Positions 17,859 to 26,107 of a stretch of 50,144 nt of DNA are shown in pieces; the stretch's first letter is position 1; each line of letters begins with the position of its first letter. The notes under the pieces are model-generated. The model had not been told where the DNA came from, searched no databases, and worked only from the letters and a program-made list of their open reading frames with translations. This stretch comes from Verrucomicrobiia bacterium. Its GTDB lineage: Bacteria; Verrucomicrobiota; Verrucomicrobiia; Limisphaerales; JAEYXS01. The stretch covers positions 1-50,144 of the forward strand of contig DASWYF010000007.1 of assembly GCA_036405135.1 (NCBI GenBank). The letters run 5' to 3'. A program made the translations under genes and the position numbers.

Positions 17859-17949
17859 TTTGCGATTACAAAAAAGAACGCTGGACCAGAACGCAAAAGT
17901 GGTTGAAATAGAGGCGGCTGGACGCCGGTAGAATTTAAAGATTCGGGGC

Positions 17950-17978
17950 TTGACGCTCTGCAAACCAACGCTTAGACA
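17950..17978 (+). promoter_or_regulatory. Likely sigma70-type promoter of acpP
   Basis: TTGACG at 17950-17955, a 17-nt spacer and TAGACA at 17973-17978 lie 29 nt before the acpP ATG. The -35 is good and the -10 moderate. AAGAAGAAATC just before the ATG is the likely ribosome binding site. Confidence 0.45.
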
Positions 17979-18007
17979 CAAACCAACAATTAACTTAAGA
18001 AGAAATC

Positions 18008-18253
18008 ATGGCTGCCGAAAAATCGATTGAAGAAAAGATTCGCGACATCATCGTTGAACAGCTCGGTGTGAATGCAGATCAGGTCACGCCCGAAGCCAAG
18101 TTCATCGAAGACCTCGGCGCGGACTCGCTCGACACCGTCGAACTCGTCATGGCGCTGGAAGAAGAATTCGGCCAGGAAATCCCTGACGACGAAGCCGAGA
18201 AGCTCCAGAGCGTCGGCGACGTGATCAAGTACATCGAGGAAACCCGCAAGTAA
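18008..18253 (+). CDS. acpP: Acyl carrier protein
   Basis: An 81-residue acidic helical protein that carries growing acyl chains on a phosphopantetheine arm. The arm attaches to the Ser in the motif [18 protein letters not shown] (Ser about residue 39). The flanking helices [14 protein letters not shown] and the end [13 protein letters not shown] are standard for AcpP. It sits between fabG and fabF, the usual neighbourhood, with its own probable promoter upstream and an intrinsic terminator right after it, consistent with separate high-level expression. Confidence 0.97.
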   Translation: MAAEKSIEEKIRDIIVEQLGVNADQVTPEAKFIEDLGADSLDTVELVMALEEEFGQEIPDDEAEKLQSVGDVIKYIEETRK

Positions 18254-18269
18254 TTCCTCCGTAGATTTT

Positions 18270-18313
18270 GGGGCAGCCGGAAGCTTATCTTCGCGCGCTG
18301 CCCCTCTTTTTTT
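18270..18313 (+). terminator. Intrinsic terminator between acpP and fabF
   Basis: GGGGCAGC (18270-18277) pairs perfectly with GCTGCCCC (18297-18304) and is followed by TCTTTTTTTT. The U-tract ends about 4 nt before the fabF ATG, so the hairpin occupies the place of the fabF ribosome binding site. Confidence 0.88.
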
Positions 18314-18316
18314 ATT

Positions 18317-19576
18317 ATGGCTGCTAACTGGCAAGAACGTCGGGTCGTCGTGACGGGCATCGGGGTAGTCACTCCGCTGGGTCACGAAATCGAAACCTTC
18401 TGGCAAAACATCATCGCCGGCCAATGCGGCATTGATAAGATCACCCAGTTCGATACGACCGGCTACGACTGCCAGATCGCCGCCGAGGTGAAGAACTTCG
18501 ATCCCGTCCCCGCCTTCCCCTCGCCCAAAGAAATCCGCCGCGCGGACCGTTTTGTGCAACTCGGCGTTTACGCCGGTTGGCGCGCCTTGCAGGATTCCGG
18601 GCTGGACCTCGATAAGTGCAACCGCGATGAAGTCGGCGCCATGATCGGCTCCGGCATCGGCGGTCTCTCCACCACGGAAGAGCAGCACAAAGTTTTGCTG
18701 AACCGAGGCCCGAGTCGCATCTCGCCCTTCATGATCCCCATGCTCATCCTGAACATGGCCTCCGGCCTGTTCTCGATGTATTACAAACTGCGCGGACCGA
18801 ATGTCGCCACCTGCTCCGCTTGCGCGACCTCCACGCACGCCCTCGGTGAAGCCTGGCGCACCATCAAGATGGGCGATGCCAGCGTGATCTTCGCCGGTGG
18901 TGCGGAAGCGACCGTCGTGCCCCTCGGCATCGGCGGCTTCTGCGCGATGCGCGCCCTCAGCACTCGTAACGACGATCCGAAGACCGCCTCGCGTCCCTTC
19001 GATAAAGACCGCGACGGCTTCGTCATGGGTGAAGGCGGTGCCGTCCTCGTGCTCGAAGAACTCGAACACGCCAAGGCTCGCGGTGCCCGTATCTATTGCG
19101 AGATCGTCGGCTACGGCAACACGGCGGACGCCAACCACATGACCGCCCCCTCGCCCGAAGGCGAAGGTGCCGCGCGCTGCATGAAGATGGCCCTGCGCTC
19201 CGCTGGCCTGAACACCACTGATATTTCCTACATCAACGCCCACGGCACCTCGACACCGCAAGGCGACGTCTGCGAAACCCAAGCCATCAAGAGCACCTTC
19301 GGCGAACACGCCTACAAGCTCGCCGTCAGCTCCACCAAAGGCGCGACTGGCCACATGCTCGGTGCTGCCGGTGCGACTGAAATGGCTCTCTGCGCGAAGG
19401 CCCTGCAACTGCAGATCGCTCCGCCTACGATCAACATCATCAACCAAGACCCGCAGTGCGACCTCGACTACGTCGCTGGCACCGCGCGTCCGATGAAGAT
19501 CGACGCCATCCTGAACAACTCCTTCGGCTTCGGCGGCCACAACGCCACCATCGCCGCCAAGAAGTTCGTCGGATAA
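18317..19576 (+). CDS. fabF: 3-oxoacyl-ACP synthase II
   Basis: A 419-residue condensing enzyme that elongates acyl-ACP with malonyl-ACP. The Cys-His-His active site is complete: Cys in CSACATSTHALGEA, His in NAHGTSTPQGD and His in KGATGHMLGAAGATE. RRVVVTGIGVVTPLG opens and LNNSFGFGGHNATI closes the protein, as in FabF. There is no Shine-Dalgarno: the start codon comes directly after the U-tract of the terminator that follows acpP, so fabF must depend on readthrough or on a start site I cannot see. A second, more divergent ketosynthase lies at 29950-31173. Confidence 0.96.
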   Translation: MAANWQERRVVVTGIGVVTPLGHEIETFWQNIIAGQCGIDKITQFDTTGYDCQIAAEVKNFDPVPAFPSPKEIRRADRFVQLGVYAGWRALQDSGLDLDKCNRDEVGAMIGSGIGGLSTTEEQHKVLLNRGPSRISPFMIPMLILNMASGLFSMYYKLRGPNVATCSACATSTHALGEAWRTIKMGDASVIFAGGAEATVVPLGIGGFCAMRALSTRNDDPKTASRPFDKDRDGFVMGEGGAVLVLEELEHAKARGARIYCEIVGYGNTADANHMTAPSPEGEGAARCMKMALRSAGLNTTDISYINAHGTSTPQGDVCETQAIKSTFGEHAYKLAVSSTKGATGHMLGAAGATEMALCAKALQLQIAPPTINIINQDPQCDLDYVAGTARPMKIDAILNNSFGFGGHNATIAAKKFVG

Positions 19577-19636
19577 TTTTGGTAAGGATGGCTTAGGGAA
19601 GTCGACCTTCGACCGCCGTCCCTTGCATTTCCCCAA

Positions 19637-19662
19637 GGCCGCGTGAAAACGCGGCCTTTTTC
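19637..19662 (+). terminator. Intrinsic terminator after fabF
   Basis: GGCCGCG (19637-19643) pairs with CGCGGCC (19650-19656) and is followed by TTTTTCTTT. It ends the fab group. Confidence 0.9.
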
Positions 19663-19668
19663 TTTCCC

Positions 19669-19694
19669 CGTAGCAGACGAGGTGACGAGGCTCT
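19669..19694. repeat. Dispersed repeat, GTAGCAG family, copy 1
   Basis: The phrase GTAGCAGACGAGGTGACGAG plus GCTCT recurs in diverged form at 20850-20874 (GTAGCAGCCGACGTCAGGAG plus GCTCT). I recall this short element as abundant between genes of Pedosphaera-like genomes; its translation SSRRQEAL is a frequent spurious ORF. Confidence 0.6.
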
Positions 19695-19796
19695 AACCAA
19701 TCCGGTAAGGATGAGTTCCACCTCGTCCCTAACTAGACCTTGAAGCTCTCGCAAACCCCGAGCAGCAACATGGAAACACTTACGCTTCCAAACAGC

Positions 19797-19950
19797 TTCC
19801 CTTTCATAACTCATACTTCATAATTCATCATTCCCCCGAAGTCGCCTTCCCGTCTGATCCGTTTTATGTTTCCTACGCGATTGCATCCTGTCCTGCGGTA
19901 CTCTAGCAACCAGTCCACCCTCACCGGACCAAACCCTCGCCAGCCACTTC
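19797..19950. repeat. Dispersed repeat module shared with 49815-49969, copy A
   Basis: About 155 bp similar by eye (around 80%) to the copy near the right end. Shared blocks in order are CTTTCATAACTCATAC, ATTCCCCCGAAG, GCATCCTGTCCTGCGG, ACTCTAGC, CCAGTCCAC and CCCTCGCCAGCCAC. No ORF is conserved between copies, so it is a non-coding repeat. Confidence 0.8.
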
Positions 19951-20041
19951 CCTTAACCATCAAAACGAACCAAGACGCACATTCCCCTCTCTTCCATTTG
20001 GAATGGAGGAGAGGGTCAGGGAGAGGAGGCATTTAACACCT

Positions 20042-20107
20042 CTTTCCCATCTGTGTTTATCTGTGTCCATCTGTGGTTAAACAGAGAACGTATGTCAAAG
20101 AGCAATG
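20042..20107. repeat. Repeat with CTGTGTTTATCTGTGTCCAT words and TATGTCAAAGAGCAATG end
   Basis: CTGTGTTTATCTGTGTCCAT followed by CTGTGGTTAA is a short periodic phrase I recall as dispersed in many bacterial genomes. At 20091-20107 it is followed by TATGTCAAAGAGCAATG, which recurs exactly at 50128-50144, again preceded by GAAC. Confidence 0.6.
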
Positions 20108-20724
20108 AAACCATCCGACACTTGAGCCACAGCGGCATTCTCTTCTCCCTACGATTGAGAGTTCAAACCTTGCAGATGTCCGATCACCCGGCTGGTTCCG
20201 CAGTGAGTACGATAGTCAGACTTTAGTCCGACTTCTGGATTCCCCGGCCCCATTCTCGACCGACGTCCATTTCCTCCTCCAGCTTACGAGCTCTGATCCA
20301 TCTGCCCACTACCTGCTCATATCTAATGATGACCTGCCTCGGCTCTAACTGCTGAACCGGACCGCAGGTCCCGACCTTTCACAGTCGGGGCTCCATAAGG
20401 ATTACCAAAACGATTCCAACGAATCATCTAGCGTGAGGATTTGAGCCGTTCGCGTTCCCAACCCGAAACTAAAAACCAGAAACTCGAAACAGGCTTGCAG
20501 CCTCTCCTTTACCAGCAGCGAGCTGCCAGCAATTGAAATCCTATCACCAAACCCCACAACCACAATAAATTTTTAGAATAATCAAAAGCAAAACCCCTAA
20601 TCCATTCCAACCCAACCAATTGCACCCAAAGATTTTTCTCACTCATTGCCGCATCCCCTTCGCTTGCCTGCCCCGGCACAAGTGTCGGGAACCCCATTAG
20701 GTTGAAACATTTCCCTCTCCCGCC

Positions 20725-20792
20725 CCCATCCCGGAGGGATGAAAGCATGTAGCCGGTTGGTTTCGCGAGGAACGAGCGACACCACCGGTAAC
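20725..20792. repeat. Dispersed palindromic repeat (CATCCCGGAGGGATGAAAGC family)
   Basis: CATCCCGGAGGGATGAAAGC is followed by ATGTAGCCGGTTGGT and, 17 nt later, GACACCACCGGTAAC. CCGGTTGGT and ACCACCGG form the arms of a hairpin. I recall closely similar intergenic elements across Verrucomicrobia and Planctomycetes. The overlapping open frame at 20739-21038 translates this and the next two repeats and is not a gene. Confidence 0.6.
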
Positions 20793-20849
20793 AATCCCCC
20801 ACCCAGCACCCCAGAGCGGGTGCCAGCCCATCAGCCCCCATACCTCTTT

Positions 20850-20874
20850 CGTAGCAGCCGACGTCAGGAGGCTC
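20850..20874. repeat. Dispersed repeat, GTAGCAG family, copy 2
   Basis: Second copy of the element at 19669-19694, reading GTAGCAGCCGACGTCAGGAG then GCTCT. The copies differ at several positions, consistent with an old dispersed element. Confidence 0.55.
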
Positions 20875-20888
20875 TGACTAGTTCACTT

Positions 20889-20998
20889 ATCCCAAAGGGA
20901 TTGCACCCATCAGCCCAGGGTTGGTTTGCGATTCAGAGAGCAAACCTACCCTGGGTAGCCACCCTTGAATCCCCTACTCCAAAGGAGTTGCGTCACCT
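20889..20998. repeat. Dispersed hairpin repeat with CCCAGGGT / ACCCTGGG core
   Basis: The 16-nt arms 20914-20929 and 20940-20955 pair with a single T-T mismatch around a 10-nt loop. They are flanked by ATCCCAAAGGGATTGC on the left and CTCCAAAGGAGTTGCGTC on the right. The whole arrangement resembles a repeat I recall from intergenic DNA of many Planctomycetes and Verrucomicrobia. No protein is encoded. Confidence 0.65.
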
Positions 20999-21089
20999 CA
21001 CGTATTACCTCTTCGCTCGATTAACATTCCCAGCTTGATTCTCATCACACCTCAAGACAGCCTTCCACACCCATGAAAAAGGAGACGAC

Positions 21090-21836
21090 ATGCCATTCGA
21101 CAAGACAGAAGCAGCTCAACTATTAGCAGATTGCGGGAGACGCTGTTGCATTTGCGGGCAACTCCACCGCATTCAGGTGCATCATATAATCCCGGGTGAT
21201 GATAGCATCGAAAACGGCATTCCCCTTTGCCCTCCCTGTCACGACGAAGTGCATATCAACTACTCGCAAGGTCGGACAACCAGAATCTACACACCAGTCG
21301 AATTGAAGATGCATCGCAGAAGGACGATTGATCTCACCAAAAAAGAAGGAAAATGGAAACCGGGTAGCGCAGAATGGCGCAAGGATAAGAAACTGATCAT
21401 CTTTTTCGCCCAATGCATTGATCGACCTGCTTTCAGGACATATTTCCATGAAGAGTTAAGTTTCATCGCTTTCGACGAGGCGATGCAAGACACTCTAATT
21501 GCTTTAAACACTGGTTACTGGAAGACAAGAGATGGAACCGTGTTAGGACGTTCACTTGGGAAATCATGTGTGGTCAATCCGCGTTGGCGTGAAGAACTCG
21601 ATAAAATTACGGCGATCATTGAAGAAATTCGTAAAAAATTTGCGACTTCGGTTGGGCTAAACCGAATGCTTCTCCATCTTGAAGGACACCGAGGCTTTGA
21701 TCCACATGATGAAGTTTTGAGAAGAGATCGAAACCTTGGTCACTGGATGGATGAAAAGCGACAACAGGCCATCGACATAATGAACGGGATACTGAGAGAC
21801 TTACAGATGCAACCTCTTGCAAAACTGCGGTCATAA
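21090..21836 (+). CDS. HNH endonuclease domain protein
   Basis: A 248-residue protein whose first 55 residues form an HNH nuclease domain: zinc-binding C19xxC22 and C47xxC50, the paired H31-H32 (VHHIIPG), N42 (ENGIPLCPPC) and H51/H55. The remaining 190 residues are mostly helical and charged and match nothing I recognise. GGAG seven bases before the ATG supports the start. Local base composition is visibly more AT-rich than the flanking fab genes. The next gene, 62 nt downstream, encodes a HEPN-like protein, and the pair is bounded by repeat mosaic on the left and an mfd fragment on the right, suggesting acquisition. A defence or mobile-element role is inferred from context only. Confidence 0.8.
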   Translation: MPFDKTEAAQLLADCGRRCCICGQLHRIQVHHIIPGDDSIENGIPLCPPCHDEVHINYSQGRTTRIYTPVELKMHRRRTIDLTKKEGKWKPGSAEWRKDKKLIIFFAQCIDRPAFRTYFHEELSFIAFDEAMQDTLIALNTGYWKTRDGTVLGRSLGKSCVVNPRWREELDKITAIIEEIRKKFATSVGLNRMLLHLEGHRGFDPHDEVLRRDRNLGHWMDEKRQQAIDIMNGILRDLQMQPLAKLRS

Positions 21837-21898
21837 CATTTTCAACTTAAAGCAGCATATCAATCCACATTCAAAGTTAGCTTAACCACAATCGCATA

Positions 21899-22579
21899 AT
21901 GGCTGGGATATTCATTAATTCAGGCATTCTATTCAATATTGCCAAACAAGCATACCAGCGCGCCAAGACTGCTGTATCACACGACCGTTCTCACGAATCA
22001 AACGAACCGCTAATTTCTATCGTGTTTGCTGCCGCAGCAGGTGAAGCATTCATCAACGAAATCGGTGAGTTAGCCGCACAACCTCCAAGTGGTTTTCCCG
22101 GCTTTGAGCAAGAGCCAAATCAGGTACAAACCTTGGCTAAATTACTGTCGGAAATAGAAGACTCTCGCGGCACCACAAACATGAAATTCTTAATCGGAAA
22201 ACTGGCACTCTCAGGAAAGACATTCAACAAAGGAACTAATCCGTTTCAAGATTTTGCCATTCTCATGGACTTACGCAATTCGCTCATGCATCTGAAGTTC
22301 GACAGCATTGAATCGATAAAAACCAACGCTGTTCGCGTTAAATATCCCAGCGTAGTTGGCAAACTACGGTCACAAAATATTCTCGCGGAATTTGAAGACG
22401 ACGAAAACGCCGTTGCAAGCTGGGTTCTTCGAGTTAGCACTCCAGCAGTAGCGCGATGGTCGTGCAACGCTACAGCTAAGATTGTTAAGGACATTATTGA
22501 ATCAATCCCAAACAGCGAGTTACGCACTAAAGCGGATTTGTTTTATAATCGATTAGATAGCTTTGCGCCGGTTATGTGA
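21899..22579 (+). CDS. HEPN-like helical protein of unknown function
   Basis: A 226-residue, largely helical protein I do not recognise from full-length homologues. Residues 126-131 read RNSLMH in the context ILMDLRNSLMHLKF, the R-N-x3-H pattern typical of HEPN domains, many of which are RNases in toxin and defence systems. An upstream helix with AAAAGEAFINEIGE (about 44-57) resembles the first conserved HEPN helix. There is no signal peptide or clear membrane helix (the Ala-rich 41-51 segment is short). It is AT-rich like the HNH gene before it. The HEPN assignment rests on this motif and helical character and is tentative. Confidence 0.6.
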   Translation: MAGIFINSGILFNIAKQAYQRAKTAVSHDRSHESNEPLISIVFAAAAGEAFINEIGELAAQPPSGFPGFEQEPNQVQTLAKLLSEIEDSRGTTNMKFLIGKLALSGKTFNKGTNPFQDFAILMDLRNSLMHLKFDSIESIKTNAVRVKYPSVVGKLRSQNILAEFEDDENAVASWVLRVSTPAVARWSCNATAKIVKDIIESIPNSELRTKADLFYNRLDSFAPVM

Positions 22580-22613
22580 CCCCTCTATTGGCCCGCCGGT
22601 GCAACCGGCCCGG

Positions 22614-23030
22614 CTAGATCGCCGACAACAACTTCCTGATCTCATTCACCTTCGCCAGCGCCGCCTTCTTCATCAGGCGCGGGAACTTCCCGCCTAGCAT
22701 GATGAAATCATTGTTCCGCGTGATCATCAGCTTGCCCTCCTTCGCCTCGATGGATGATATCTTCCGCTCCACCGCCATCACTTTTAGTTCCGACACACGC
22801 AACAGCAAATCCATCGCCTCCGGCAATTTTCCGAAGCGATCCCGCAACTCCTTCCGAACCGCCTCCAGCTCCGCATACTCAGTCACCTGCGCGATCTTCC
22901 GATACATATCCACGCGCTGTTGCGATTCCGGGATGTAACTCAGCGGAATACACGCCTGCGTCAACCCCGGCTTCACGATCTCCACTACCTTCCCCTTCGC
23001 CTTGGGCTTCTCCACTTCCTCATAAAGGGG
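22614..23030 (-). pseudogene. mfd: C-terminal fragment of transcription-repair coupling factor
   Basis: About 138 codons that correspond to the last domain of Mfd, the ATPase that removes stalled RNA polymerase and recruits UvrABC. Recognisable pieces are CIPLSYIPESQQRVDMYRKI, EAVRKELRDRFGKLPEAMDL and KVMAVERKISSIEA. An intact Mfd is over 1,000 residues; here the helicase and polymerase-binding parts are missing. Reading upstream in frame, the similarity stops at 23030, directly followed by a stop codon. The fragment is bracketed by TGACCCCT (22577-22584) and AGGGGTCA (23026-23033). It is either a relic of a disrupted gene or a duplicated fragment; whether a full mfd exists elsewhere cannot be told. 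Confidence 0.8.
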
Positions 23031-23033
23031 TCA

Positions 23034-23261
23034 GTCCCACACATTGTAATAATCCTCTTCATTTCCGGTTCAGCAAATTGTGCACCGCGTCCCGCGACCC
23101 CATCCCCAGAGGCCCCGTCATCCTCAACGGCATCGGGCTGGCCATCCGGCAATAAGCACTAATGATGCCCGGATCGTTCCAAAATGGAGTATGACAACAT
23201 AATCCTCCGGCCGCGTTATGACCGACAAAATCCCTGGAAGATGTTGCAAAATCCGGTGCAT
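23034..23261. other. Short non-coding or relic stretch
   Basis: A stretch between the mfd fragment and the next gene. It starts with CAGTCCCACACATTGTAAT next to the AGGGGTCA arm. A 68-codon minus-strand frame (23059-23265) overlaps the next gene's stop and has no recognised domain. It may be the remains of an inserted element. Confidence 0.4.
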
Positions 23262-25856
23262 TCACTCAAACCCCGCCGCCTTCTTCTCCCCACCCACCCC
23301 ATTCGTCCCCTGCAACTTCAATAACAACCCATGCGCCTCACGGAACCTTGGTGCCTCCTCCAACGCCCGCAGCACGTGCTCCTTCGCCTGCACCGGATTC
23401 TTCTCCGTCAATAATTTCGCCAGCCGGTAATGCACCTCTGCCGGATCCGCCGGGTCCAGTTGCAGCAACCGCTTATACGCATCCGCCGCCTTCTCTGGAT
23501 TGCCCGTCGATTCATTAGATTTGCCTGCAAACCAATACGGTTGCGCCAACAACGGATTCACCGCCAGGAACCGGTCTGAGTTCACCTGCACCAGTTTCCA
23601 ATCCTGCTGCTCCACCCCGATCTCCATGAGCCGCAGATACGCATCCACCGCCTCGCCATCAATCGCCGCCAACTTCTCCAGCGTCGCCCTTTCCTCTCCC
23701 GTCTCCTTCATATTCCGATGCGCCGTCGCCAGCATGTAATACGCGCTGTCCGATCCGATCTGCCGCGGATACGCTTCAATGAGTTTCTTCAACGGCTCCT
23801 TCGCCTCCGCCCATTTCTTCTCCCGCAACAACGCCGCGCTCTTCTGCAACAGCACATAATAATTCCGCGGATCACCGATCAATTGGTCCACAACCTCTGC
23901 TCCCGGCACATTAGATTTCGGGTCCGGCTTCCTGAACGACAACTGCGGTGCCAAGCCCTCCGCCAGCTTCTTCGCATACGCCGCGAATTCCTTCTCCACC
24001 TTCTCCATCGGCTGCGTGTTCTTCGCGATGGCCTCGTTGATACCTACGCCTTCATGCAAATCCTTGAGAATCTTCCGCAACGCCTCAATGCCATACTTCT
24101 CCACCAGGTGCTCCACCACCAGTGAGGATTGATAATACGCGAACTGCACGTGCAACCCGCTTTTCGCATTCAGGAACGCCCCGCTCAATTCGCTCACCGG
24201 CGTCAGGTCCTCGCCCAGCACCATCTCGCGATACTGCGCATTCATGTGCTGGCCCCACACCGGGTTCGCCTGCCGCTCCTCATACACCGAAATGCCCTCG
24301 CTCAACCACCGTGGCATGCGATTCCGCGTCAGCTCCAGCGTCACCACGTGACAGAACTCATGCCACAACACTGCCTCCCAATTCGCCGACCGGCTCACCT
24401 GCGCGGAAGGACTGTTCGCCGTGATGACCTTGCCAAAGCACACCCCGAGGAAGCCCGGATTATCCGGCATCCCGAACGTCCGCACACCGAAATCCTTCTG
24501 ACTGCCAAAAATCTCCACCGTGATCGGCTGCTTCAATTCCAGCCCATACTTTGCGCACAGATTCGTCCGTGCGCGCTCCAGCAATTCCAGCACGCGATCG
24601 CCAAAGATCGGTCCCTCCTTCGCCGGCATGCGCACGATGAAATACTGGTTCGTGATCGTCGCGTAGCTGTCCAGCACACCCTTCAACGTCGTAAGGTTAT
24701 ACGCCGTCACATCGTATTCATCCGCGCGATGCACCTCATCGGCGAGTATCCATCCCTCATCCGTCTTGCCGATGCGCAAATAATCCTGCGCGAGCTGTGC
24801 TTTTGCCGGAAGATACTCCGCATCGAACTTCAATGCCTGCCGCTGGAACTCCGCCCCTTCGGCAAACCGATACTTCTGCGACAGCTTCAATCCGATGAGA
24901 TGATCCACCTTCGGATTGTTCTTCCACAGCTTCAGCGCCTCCTCGCGGCACCGCTTCTCCTCCGCCGCATTGTTCTTCAGATGCGCCAGCACGGCTTGAT
25001 ACGCCCACACCTCAGGCAGCTTCGGATTGATCTTCAGCACTTCATCGACCGTGATCTTCGCTGCCTCGTATTGCTCCGCATCAATGAAATGATCGACGAG
25101 CAGCAGCCGCGCTTCCGCATGATTCTTGTTTGCTGCAAGCGCCTTGTTTACCAGTTCGACCATCGCCTTGCGGTCGCTCGGCGCATAAGCCTTTGCCAAT
25201 CCATAAAGCAGATCGGCGTCCTTCGGATGACTCTGCAGGCCTCGCTGAAATTCTTTCGACGCCATCTCGTAATCATGTTTCTCCAGCGCCAGATCGCCCA
25301 TGGCCAGATAAACGTCGCGATTCGTCGCGTCCTGCTGTTTCAACGGCACATAAAATGTATCCATTACGCGCTTCGGATCTGCTCCAAGCAACAGCGCCGT
25401 GCGTCCGAGTGTGATCATACTCTGAGCATCGCGATACGCATACGTGCGCGAACCCGCGAGGTAGTTGATCTCCGATAACATCGACTTGGCGCGATCACCC
25501 TGCCCATTCGCCCGATGAATTTCCCAAGATAGCAACCGCAACCGCACGCTGGAATAATAACGCGGCACCGACTTCGTGATCATCTCCAGGGCTTCCGGAT
25601 ATTTTCCCTGCGCGAGCAAGGCGCGCCCGTTCAAGGCTCGCCATTCTTCATCATACTCATTATCGTCAATGGCCGCCTTCGTCACCTTCTCGCATTCGGC
25701 ATACTTGCCCTCGCGCAAAAGCTTGCGCGCATCCTCCAATTCCGCTGCCTCTGTAATCATTGGAACGGCGATCAAGGCCATCAATAGGCCGCTGAAAAAT
25801 GAAATCGCTCGCGAAAATCCTCCGCTTAATCCCGGTGATGGAGTCTGGTTGCTCAT
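23262..25856 (-). CDS. TPR-repeat protein with central metallopeptidase-like domain
   Basis: An 864-residue exported protein. A signal anchor (about 17-38, ending ITEAAE) is followed by TPR repeats (about 40-400), for example ARKLLREGKYAECEKVTKAA, GLAKAYAPSDRKAMVELV and QLAQDYLRIGKTDEGWILAD. The central part (about 400-640) has WHEFCHVVTLELTRNR with the HExxH zinc motif at 499-503 and MPRWLSEGISVYEE, where Glu520 can be the third ligand. More TPRs fill about 660-855. This matches large TPR plus Peptidase_MA-like proteins; the substrate is unknown and TPRs suggest docking to a partner. It stands alone. Its Pro-x-Trp-x-x-Glu-Gly block is shared with two other proteins in the window. Confidence 0.8.
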   Translation of the reverse strand: MSNQTPSPGLSGGFSRAISFFSGLLMALIAVPMITEAAELEDARKLLREGKYAECEKVTKAAIDDNEYDEEWRALNGRALLAQGKYPEALEMITKSVPRYYSSVRLRLLSWEIHRANGQGDRAKSMLSEINYLAGSRTYAYRDAQSMITLGRTALLLGADPKRVMDTFYVPLKQQDATNRDVYLAMGDLALEKHDYEMASKEFQRGLQSHPKDADLLYGLAKAYAPSDRKAMVELVNKALAANKNHAEARLLLVDHFIDAEQYEAAKITVDEVLKINPKLPEVWAYQAVLAHLKNNAAEEKRCREEALKLWKNNPKVDHLIGLKLSQKYRFAEGAEFQRQALKFDAEYLPAKAQLAQDYLRIGKTDEGWILADEVHRADEYDVTAYNLTTLKGVLDSYATITNQYFIVRMPAKEGPIFGDRVLELLERARTNLCAKYGLELKQPITVEIFGSQKDFGVRTFGMPDNPGFLGVCFGKVITANSPSAQVSRSANWEAVLWHEFCHVVTLELTRNRMPRWLSEGISVYEERQANPVWGQHMNAQYREMVLGEDLTPVSELSGAFLNAKSGLHVQFAYYQSSLVVEHLVEKYGIEALRKILKDLHEGVGINEAIAKNTQPMEKVEKEFAAYAKKLAEGLAPQLSFRKPDPKSNVPGAEVVDQLIGDPRNYYVLLQKSAALLREKKWAEAKEPLKKLIEAYPRQIGSDSAYYMLATAHRNMKETGEERATLEKLAAIDGEAVDAYLRLMEIGVEQQDWKLVQVNSDRFLAVNPLLAQPYWFAGKSNESTGNPEKAADAYKRLLQLDPADPAEVHYRLAKLLTEKNPVQAKEHVLRALEEAPRFREAHGLLLKLQGTNGVGGEKKAAGFE

Positions 25857-26070
25857 CGTTTTAAGGGCTTTCTTAACACTTCAAAGGTTAGCGGTGAACC
25901 GGAGGAAATCAACGAATGTTGGTCATTTTTGACCACTTTTTCGAAGGATTACAAAATTTCCTGCTTTCAGCCAAACTACCGCTCTACCAGCAGTTTACAT
26001 TTAAAACCTCAATAAATGCTAAAGTTTCTCAAGAAAATGCCGTTGACTGCATCATAAAGCACAATAGGGT

Positions 26071-26098
26071 GCGCACCCCGTTTGAAAACGGGATGTGT
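26071..26098 (+). other. Hairpin upstream of the structured leader
   Basis: CCCGTT (26077-26082) pairs with AACGGG (26087-26092) around a TGAA loop, extended by GCAC (26073-26076) with GTGT (26095-26098) across a 2-nt bulge. It immediately precedes the closed structure at 26108-26295 and may be part of the same RNA. Confidence 0.5.
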
Positions 26099-26107
26099 CG
26101 GGTTTAT

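Noticed and set aside
17990..19636. 548-codon minus-strand open frame opposite acpP and fabF
   Set aside because: It is a shadow of two certain genes on the plus strand, caused by strong third-position GC bias.
20739..21038. 99-codon plus-strand open frame containing SSRRQEAL
   Set aside because: It translates through three separate non-coding repeats; this peptide is a known kind of spurious ORF from such repeats.
24129..25478. 449-codon plus-strand open frame
   Set aside because: It lies entirely inside the TPR/metallopeptidase gene on the other strand, is Arg/Leu/His rich and has no domain.
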